The notes under the pieces are model-generated. The model saw only the letters and a list, made by a program, of their open reading frames with translations, was not told the origin of the DNA and searched no databases. From the NCBI GenBank assembly GCA_905199285.1, contig CAJKFZ010000082.1, forward strand, positions 1 through 11,342: a stretch of 11,342 bases of DNA, read 5' to 3'. Source of the DNA: an uncultured Ruminococcus sp. (GTDB lineage: Bacteria; Bacillota; Clostridia; Oscillospirales; Ruminococcaceae). The translations under genes were made by a program, and so were the position numbers. The stretch's first letter is position 1. The number at the start of each line of letters is the position of its first letter. Of the stretch, positions 6,617 to 11,342 are shown one piece after another.

Positions 6617-7606
6617 ATGGAATATACAAAATTAGGAAATTCTGAACTTAATGTATCCAGAATTTGCCTTGGGTGTATGGGTTTTGGAGACGCCGCTGAG
6701 GGTGGTCATACATGGGCTGTAGATGAAAAAAGTTCTAACGCAATTATTAGAAGAGCATTGGAGCTTGGTGTGAATTTTTTTGATACTGCCGCAAGTTATC
6801 AGAATGGCACGAGTGAACAGCATACGGGAAAGGCTTTGAGAGAACTTGCAAGACGTGATGAAATTGTTGTTGCTACAAAGTTTTTCCCCAGAAGCGAGGA
6901 AGAAATCAAAAATGGAATCAGCGGAAAACAGCATATCAATCAATTGCTGGACAGAAGCCTTAAAAATCTTGGAATGGACTATATTGACTTGTATATTTGT
7001 CATATGTGGGATTATCATACGCCGATTGAAGAAATTATGGAAACTCTGAATGAGGCTGTAAAATCCGGCAAAGTCCGTGCAATCGGAATGTCAAATTGTT
7101 ATGCATGGCAGCTTGCAAAAGCAAATTTTATTGCCGAGAAAAACGGCTGGCGTAAATTTATATCAATTCAGGGACATTACAATCTTATGTTCCGTGAGGA
7201 AGAACGTGAGATGAAACCTTTCTGTGAGGACAGTGGTATCGCAATGACTCCATACAGTCCGTTAGCGTCAGAACGTCTGGTAAGAGATTCGGATTTTTCC
7301 AGCAAGCGAATTCTTGAGGATAATGTTCAAAGAAGTAAGTATGATAACACAACGATGCAGGATAGCATTATTATTGAAAGAGTACATGAACTTGCTGAGA
7401 AAAAGAACTTGACAAGGACACAAATTGCTCTTGGCTGGCTTTTGACAAAAGTAACATCTCCGATTGTTGGTGCAACCAAAATCAGTCATATTGAAGAAGC
7501 GGTCAAGGCAATCGGAGTAAGTTTTACAGAACAGGAAATAGCATATCTGGAAGAATGCTATGTTCCACATAAATTAGTTGGTGTCATGGAATTTAATCAT
7601 GCCTGA
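6617..7606 (+). CDS. Aldo/keto reductase
   Basis: 329 residues, an NADPH-dependent (beta/alpha)8-barrel reductase of the YajO/YhdN-like AKR branch. The start at 6617 has GGAGG (6603-6607) 9 nt upstream and gives the usual MEYTKLGNSELNVSRICLG opening. The catalytic tetrad is visible: Asp56 and Tyr61 in FFDTAASY, Lys88 in ATKFF, His129 in LYICHMWD. GKVRAIGMSNC, YNLMFREEEREM and the C-terminal cofactor segment SPIVGATKISHIEEAV are all present, so it looks intact. It reduces aldehydes or ketones in the cytoplasm; substrate unknown. Last gene of unit 2, 50 nt after the flavodoxin. It runs head-on into the LysR gene with only 3 bp between stop codons and no visible terminator. Confidence 0.92.
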   Translation: MEYTKLGNSELNVSRICLGCMGFGDAAEGGHTWAVDEKSSNAIIRRALELGVNFFDTAASYQNGTSEQHTGKALRELARRDEIVVATKFFPRSEEEIKNGISGKQHINQLLDRSLKNLGMDYIDLYICHMWDYHTPIEEIMETLNEAVKSGKVRAIGMSNCYAWQLAKANFIAEKNGWRKFISIQGHYNLMFREEEREMKPFCEDSGIAMTPYSPLASERLVRDSDFSSKRILEDNVQRSKYDNTTMQDSIIIERVHELAEKKNLTRTQIALGWLLTKVTSPIVGATKISHIEEAVKAIGVSFTEQEIAYLEECYVPHKLVGVMEFNHA

Positions 7607-7609
7607 GAA

Positions 7610-8494
7610 TCAATTTTGTGAAAGCTGCTGTCGTATGTGTTCTATAAATTTTGCGACAGCAAGACTTTGAGGCTGATGACGTTTCCATGCAATGACACTG
7701 GTGGCTGTCAATTCAGGAGAGAGCGGACGATAGCAGATTTGTTTTGTACTCCAATATGGCAAAGATCCTTCCAGTACAAGAGCATATGTCAAGCCATTTT
7801 GTACCATAATAGCGGCATTTGTACTCATGTTACTGGTGAATTGAATATGCAGATTTTTAAAATAATTTCCAAACCAGCTTGCAAGCTCATTTTTTACAAG
7901 AGGACGTTTGACAAGGCATACAGGAAGTTTCGATAGTTCTTTTGGTGTAACAGACTCGTTTTCTGCAAGTGGGTCGTCTGAACGCATCAGAACCACCCAT
8001 TTTTCTTTGATGTTCATTCGGATAAATTCATATTTGTCAATGTCAACCGGCTCCAAAAGCAGACCAATATCAGTAAGTCCTTTATCCAGACGTTCACGGA
8101 TATGGTCAGCATTGGCGGTATGAATATCATAACGCACAAGCGGATAGCGTTCCTGAAATGATTTGATCAGTTCCGATACGATTTGAACTGAGGCAAGTTC
8201 ACCGCATCCGATAGAAATTTCACCATCGACCAGTTTTTCCTGCTCTGCCATTTCTTTTTCGGTTTTGTCCACCAGTTGTAAAATTTCTTCTGCACGTCTG
8301 CGAAGCAGGATTCCTTCATTGGTAAGCGTGATTTTCCGTGAGCCTCTGTCGAACAGCTTTACACCGATTTCATCTTCCATCTGTGCAAGCTGACGGCTCA
8401 GTGTGGGCTGTGTAATGTGCAGTGCGTCTGCGGCTTTTGTGATGCTTTCTTCATTGACTACGGTAAGAAAATATCGTAGTACTCGCAGTTCCAT
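7610..8494 (-). CDS. LysR-type transcriptional regulator
   Basis: 294 residues from ATG 8494. The alternative ATG at 8503 sits directly on the RBS (AGAAAGGA), while 8494 is 9 nt away and gives the canonical MELRVLRYFLTVV. Residues 1-60 are the winged helix-turn-helix: ESITKAADALHITQPTLSRQ and GVKLFDRGSRKITLTNEG. A linker helix follows to about 90, then the periplasmic-binding-like effector domain (ISIGCGELASVQIVSELIKS onward), normal in length. The family generally activates adjacent divergent operons on sensing a small molecule and often represses itself. It is transcribed away from the unit 3 flavodoxin across a 199-bp region holding a T-N11-A palindrome; matching sites at 744 and 4170 suggest it controls all three units. 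Confidence 0.93.
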   Translation of the reverse strand: MELRVLRYFLTVVNEESITKAADALHITQPTLSRQLAQMEDEIGVKLFDRGSRKITLTNEGILLRRRAEEILQLVDKTEKEMAEQEKLVDGEISIGCGELASVQIVSELIKSFQERYPLVRYDIHTANADHIRERLDKGLTDIGLLLEPVDIDKYEFIRMNIKEKWVVLMRSDDPLAENESVTPKELSKLPVCLVKRPLVKNELASWFGNYFKNLHIQFTSNMSTNAAIMVQNGLTYALVLEGSLPYWSTKQICYRPLSPELTATSVIAWKRHQPQSLAVAKFIEHIRQQLSQN

Positions 8495-8527
8495 AAAAAC
8501 CATTCCTTTCTTTTGATGTATGTATCT

Positions 8528-8556
8528 ATTATACTACATCCATGCTCAAAAAGCAA
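8528..8556 (-). promoter_or_regulatory. Promoter of the LysR gene with overlapping operator-like sequence
   Basis: On the minus strand: -35 TTGCTT (complement of 8551-8556), 17 bp, -10 TATAAT (complement of 8528-8533), about 25 nt before the RBS. The same span on the plus strand, ATGCTCAAAAAGCAA (8542-8556), matches the operator palindrome at 12 of 15 positions and covers the -35 and spacer, a layout suited to autorepression. Confidence 0.6.
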
Positions 8557-8586
8557 GTTTAGTTTTTAATATGCCTAAGTCAACAC

Positions 8587-8601
8587 ATGCTTAATAAGCA
8601 T
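8587..8601 (+). promoter_or_regulatory. Putative LysR operator, copy 3
   Basis: ATGCTTAATAAGCAT, a perfect 7+1+7 palindrome of T-N11-A form, in the divergent region beside the LysR gene. Its centre is about 66 bp upstream of the start predicted for the 8625-8653 promoter. The best of the three copies. Confidence 0.75.
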
Positions 8602-8624
8602 TGTTTCTTATAAAATATAAGTAT

Positions 8625-8653
8625 TTGACATAGATTTGCGATTAGGTTATAAT
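8625..8653 (+). promoter_or_regulatory. Promoter of unit 3
   Basis: TTGACA (8625-8630), 17 bp, TATAAT (8648-8653): full consensus at both boxes. The preceding TAAGTAT is the element shared by all three units and may be the LysR activation half-site. Predicted start near 8660, leader of about 34 nt. Confidence 0.8.
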
Positions 8654-8693
8654 GTACTTAGAAGATTAATTACAAAAAACAGGAGTGATTTCT

Positions 8694-9926
8694 ATGAAAA
8701 AAGTGATATCCATTTTTACAGCAGCTGTATTGGCAACTTCTGCGTTTACTTTTCCTAAACTCGTTCAGCATCAAGCTGATTTAGTAGAAGCAGCGGAAAC
8801 AACAAAGTACACAATAGAAGATATTAAAAATTTGCAGGACTTTCTGCTTGTAAGGGAAACACCTGATTTAAGTGGTAAAGGCTATGATTTGAACGATGAT
8901 GACAGATGGGATGTATTTGATTTATGTTTGATGAAACAACAATATATCAAGCAGCAAAGCCAGGGAAAAACGTTGATTGCTTACTTTTCGCTGGGACATA
9001 ATTCCGGTAATTTTGAAACGGCTGATGCAACAACATCTGCAAGTATTGTAATGGATAATGATGTGCGATATGGCACGACAGAATATGTGGCAACGCTAAT
9101 TCAACAGCAAGTAGGCGGAGATTTATATTCTATCGAAGTAACAGAACCGTATTCGCAGGACTTTAATGAAGTGGTTGACCAGAACCATGCAGAAATGGCA
9201 GAAGATGCTCTTCCGGAACTTGCCGGAGAACCTTTGGATATTTCACAGTATGATACTGTATATATTGGATATCCTGTATGGGCGACCACTACACCGAGAG
9301 CTATCCATACGTTTTTGAATCAGTATGATTTGTCAGGTAAAACGGTTATTCCATTCTGTACACATAATGGTTATGGTAAAGGCAGCAGTGAAACTGTGAT
9401 TGCCAATCTTTGTCCACAGTCAAAGATTCTGGAAGGAGCTGCTATCAATTCGGGCAATATTCTTTCATCACAGGAAACAGTGATACAGTGGCTGAATGAA
9501 ATCGGTATGCTGAAAAAAGAGGAAACAGATATTCAGATTTCTGTTGGTGAACATGAATTGCATGGCGTTATTTATGATACACCGCTTGCCAAAGAGATTA
9601 TGGAGATGATGCCGTTGACAGTTTCTATGGTTGGCTATGGCGGACGAGAGTATTACGGCAGTATGCCGTCAGTACCAAAGAACAGCGGTGACGGTCAGCT
9701 GAACTTTGAAAACGGCGATATTACATATTGCCCAACCAATAATACACTGGCTATTTTCTATGCACAGACAAGTCGTCCGAATCTGACAATGGAAGTGATT
9801 CCAATTGGTAAAGTAACTTCGGATTTGTCCGTATTTGATACGTTAGGAAGCAGAGAAAATATTACTTTTTCAATTGAAAAAGAAACAGATGCAACCAGTT
9901 CTGCAAGTATTAATGCAGAAAAGTAA
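8694..9926 (+). CDS. Secreted dockerin-like/flavodoxin/cyclophilin-like protein
   Basis: 410 residues from ATG 8694 (AGGAG at 8681-8685, 8 nt spacing; GTG 8685 would overlap the RBS). Order: signal peptide about 1-34 (MKKVISIFTAAVLATSAFTF, cleavage near VEAA); dockerin-like segment about 39-86 with DLNDDDRWDVFDLCLMKQQY; flavodoxin about 92-272 with TLIAYFSLGHNSGN, insert ADATTSASIV, RYGTTEYVATLI, YDTVYIGYPVWATTTP, SGKTVIPFCTHNGYG and QWLNEIG; cyclophilin-like domain about 280-396 with MPLTVSMVGYGGREYYG, NFENGDITYC, AIFYAQTS, VIPIGKVTSDLSVFDTL. A short tail repeats the insert motif as DATSSASI. No defect is visible. It is the intact version of the chimera at 1914-3164. Predicted extracellular redox protein; the role of the cyclophilin-like part is unknown. 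Confidence 0.9.
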   Translation: MKKVISIFTAAVLATSAFTFPKLVQHQADLVEAAETTKYTIEDIKNLQDFLLVRETPDLSGKGYDLNDDDRWDVFDLCLMKQQYIKQQSQGKTLIAYFSLGHNSGNFETADATTSASIVMDNDVRYGTTEYVATLIQQQVGGDLYSIEVTEPYSQDFNEVVDQNHAEMAEDALPELAGEPLDISQYDTVYIGYPVWATTTPRAIHTFLNQYDLSGKTVIPFCTHNGYGKGSSETVIANLCPQSKILEGAAINSGNILSSQETVIQWLNEIGMLKKEETDIQISVGEHELHGVIYDTPLAKEIMEMMPLTVSMVGYGGREYYGSMPSVPKNSGDGQLNFENGDITYCPTNNTLAIFYAQTSRPNLTMEVIPIGKVTSDLSVFDTLGSRENITFSIEKETDATSSASINAEK

Positions 9927-10063
9927 TATTATCCTGTATCATTTTTGTTATCAATCCCTGAGAGAACTGTTCCACCTCAAAGGGTAAGATATTCAATTAA
10001 GGGAGTCTCTGCATAGGAATTCTTTTGGATTCGTGCTGTTCCAATTATTTTCTCCCAAAAGCA

Positions 10064-10100
10064 AAAAGGAGCTGTTTGCTTTTGGCAAGCGGCTTCTTTT
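10064..10100 (+). terminator. Terminator-like hairpin between unit 3 flavodoxin and apbE
   Basis: A 16-bp stem, AAAAGGAGCTGTTTGC (10064-10079) against GCAAGCGGCTTCTTTT (10085-10100), with three G-U pairs and a TTTTG loop. The second arm ends in CTTTT followed by CAATTTT. It can end the upstream transcript, or act as an attenuator for apbE, whose ATG is 28 nt further. The A-rich first arm and T-rich second arm suit a bidirectional terminator. Confidence 0.65.
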
Positions 10101-10128
10101 CAATTTTATGAAAGTCAAGGTGATACCA

Positions 10129-10884
10129 ATGAAAGAAGTGATTTTTTGTATTATAACGGCAGGGCTGCTATGTTTCACAGCCTGTGGAAGGAAAGTTGAT
10201 TCTTCTCAAAATGGCCCGCAAAGCAAATCATTTTTTGCTATGGATACTTATATGACGATCACAGTCTATGGGGAAAATGCAGAGACAGCCTTGAATCAGG
10301 CAGAAGAACGAGTGACAGAGCTTGAAAAACTTTGGTCTGTAACAGATGAAAACAGTGAAATATATGCAATCAATCACAGTAGGGAAGGGAATGTTCATGT
10401 AAGTCCCGAAACAGCAGAACTTCTTGATTTTTCACTGGATATTTTCGAAGTGACGATTGGCACAAAACCTGACGGAACGGATTGGAAGCTGGGACTCAGA
10501 AGTCCGTTTGATGAGGGTTCGTTTGCCACACTGGAGGTTTCAGACTGTGCAGTCATTACTTCCGGCGGTTATGAACGATATTTTGTCGGTGACGACGATG
10601 AAACGTACTGGCATATACTTGATCCGGAAACCGGAAAGCCTGCACACAGCGGTCTGGTATCTGTAACGATTGTTGGTAAAGAAGGCAGACTTTGTGATGC
10701 CCTTTCCACATCGCTGTTCGTCATGGGACTTGACAAGGCAACAGAACTCTGGAAACAGTATGATGATTTTGAAATGGTTCTTGTATCTGAGGAAGGCGAG
10801 ATCTATCTGACGGAAGGTCTTGAGGAGAATTTTTCATTGAATCAGATGTACGGAAATTTGCAAACGGAAGTGATACACAGGTGA
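10129..10884 (+). CDS. apbE: ApbE-family FAD:protein FMN transferase lipoprotein, internally deleted
   Basis: 251 residues from ATG 10129, chosen over 10033 because AAGGTG (10117-10122) precedes it and it opens a lipoprotein signal (MKEVIFCIITAGLLCFTAC, Cys19). ApbE moves FMN from FAD onto Ser/Thr of extracytosolic flavoproteins using Mg2+. Visible parts: the FFAMDTYMTITVYG opening (35-48), the helix AEERVTELEKLWSVTDENSEI, GTKPDGTDWKLGLRSPFD (111-128), ITSGGYERYF, HILDPETGKPAHSGL and the metal-site motif CDALSTSLFVMG (189-200). Usual length is about 330-350. Between LLDFSLDI (about 104) and VTIGTKPDG (about 108) some 90-100 residues are missing in frame, including the expected glycine-rich DLGGIAKGYA-type and LGGN segments that form the FAD site. 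Activity is therefore doubtful. No LysR operator of its own is visible. Confidence 0.85.
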   Translation: MKEVIFCIITAGLLCFTACGRKVDSSQNGPQSKSFFAMDTYMTITVYGENAETALNQAEERVTELEKLWSVTDENSEIYAINHSREGNVHVSPETAELLDFSLDIFEVTIGTKPDGTDWKLGLRSPFDEGSFATLEVSDCAVITSGGYERYFVGDDDETYWHILDPETGKPAHSGLVSVTIVGKEGRLCDALSTSLFVMGLDKATELWKQYDDFEMVLVSEEGEIYLTEGLEENFSLNQMYGNLQTEVIHR

Positions 10885-10904
10885 AAGCGAAAAAGGTATT
10901 GCTT

Positions 10905-10918
10905 AGAGCATGTGTTCA
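10905..10918 (-). repeat. Possible right end of an IS5-family element
   Basis: AGAGCATGTGTTCA lies immediately at the end of the transposase frame and resembles the GAGCATGT-type terminal repeats of IS5-group elements. The partner end is not in the window, so this rests on position and memory of the family. Confidence 0.3.
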
Positions 10919-11342
10919 TAGGCGTTTCAATAAAGAATACAGATGAGAAATGATTGTCATGCATTCGGCGGAACGAGAAGAATGCTCATAATCTTTAGAA
11001 AGTCTGCGAGAAAAATTGAGCCAAGCAAAAGTACGTTCAACAATCAACGTTTAGGCAGAACCTGAAATCCTGCATTAGATTTTATTTGCATTGAAATGTC
11101 AATTCTTATGTTATGAAATTCTTCAAAAGTATTTTTGAATGCGCCACGATTTTTCGTTTTATTTATACAAGTTTTTTCATCACTATATCCCATGTACCTG
11201 CATTTCTCGCTCTGCGATAAAAGCTCCGGACAGTATCATGCGGAGGATAGTCGTGCGGAAGCATACGCCATTGGCATCCTGTTTTTACAATATACAGTAC
11301 TAATTCTACCAATGACCTTTTATGATATGTGCTTTTATTTAC
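10916..11342 (-). pseudogene. IS5-family transposase remnant (frameshifts, internal deletion)
   Basis: Read on the minus strand in three pieces. From 11342 to 11166: KSTYHKRSLVELVLYIVKTG, then CQWRMLPHDYPP and SFYRRARNAGTWDIVMKKLV, the N-terminal (DUF4096-like) part, ending at a stop. From about 11166 to 11044, shifted: NKTKNRGAFKNTFEEFHNIR and GFQVLPKR, ending at TGA. From 11049 to 10916, shifted again: WIVERTFAWLNFSRRLSKDY and on to LLKRL, the C-terminal part with the family's VERTFAW signature. One missing G in TGG explains the last shift. Most of the central DDE catalytic core is gone. The gene continues past the window edge. A dead element marking the right boundary of the locus. Confidence 0.85.

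Noticed and set aside
8581..8601. IS end near the unit 3 operator (CAACACATGCT resembles the reverse of the IS5 end at 10905-10918)
   Set aside because: The similarity is short and the sequence is fully explained by the operator palindrome shared with the other promoters.
9927..10128. FMN or TPP riboswitch upstream of the flavin-related apbE gene
   Set aside because: CTGAGAGAA and GGGAGTCTC caught the eye, but the conserved core blocks of either riboswitch are absent; only the terminator-like hairpin is supported.
10033..10128. Longer ApbE with 32 extra N-terminal residues from ATG 10033
   Set aside because: That stretch is the hairpin, and the lipoprotein signal with its own RBS starts at 10129.
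1..11342. CRISPR array, tRNA or rRNA genes
   Set aside because: No regularly spaced short repeats and no cloverleaf or rRNA-like sequence seen on either strand.

Overview
The window looks like an accessory locus from a low-GC Firmicute of the Ruminococcus (Oscillospiraceae) type. The main clue is a dockerin-like segment, with the hallmark DVFDLCLMK of ruminococcal dockerins, found four times: once as a decayed relic at the left edge and three times between a signal peptide and a flavodoxin domain. Genes have strong GGAGG-type ribosome binding sites and AT-rich spacers, as expected for clostridia. Genus assignment is inference from motifs only.

Layout. Positions 1-540 are a graveyard of three unrelated truncated genes: a frameshifted dockerin end, a MATE transporter fragment, and the 5' end of a tocopherol-cyclase-like gene on the minus strand. 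Three transcription units on the plus strand follow. Unit 1 (promoter ~783-811) carries a RibD/DHFR-like reductase, a broken iron alcohol dehydrogenase fused in frame to the back half of a flavodoxin plus a cyclophilin-like domain, and a secreted dockerin-flavodoxin with a late frameshift; it ends at a terminator at 4121-4158. Unit 2 (promoter ~4208-4236) carries a flavodoxin lipoprotein, a hexapeptide-repeat acetyltransferase, a secreted dockerin-flavodoxin and an aldo/keto reductase. A convergent LysR-type regulator (7610-8494, minus) follows. Unit 3 (promoter ~8625-8653) carries a secreted dockerin-flavodoxin-cyclophilin-like protein, then a terminator-like hairpin (10064-10100) and a shortened ApbE flavin transferase lipoprotein. 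The right edge (10916-11342, minus) is a decayed IS5-family transposase.

How it fits together. The three promoters share the same architecture: a 15-bp inverted repeat of the LysR T-N11-A type, ATGCTTwwTAAGCAT, centred about 66 bp before the predicted transcription start, then 23-24 bp, then TAAGTATTTGACAT including the -35 box, 17 bp, and a -10 box. The simplest reading is one LysR regulon. Its products are soluble oxidoreductases (RibD-like, iron ADH, aldo/keto reductase) and flavodoxins placed outside the cell by signal peptides or lipidation, with an ApbE-family protein beside them. This suggests an extracytosolic flavin redox system, possibly attached through dockerin-cohesin contacts and induced by a small-molecule or electrophile signal; signal, partners and substrates are unknown.

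The locus is also decaying. The ADH has a frameshift and an internal deletion removing two metal ligands, ADH and flavodoxin are fused by a deletion, the first dockerin-flavodoxin has a one-base frameshift, and ApbE lacks its central region. Unit 2, the regulator and the unit 3 flavodoxin look intact.
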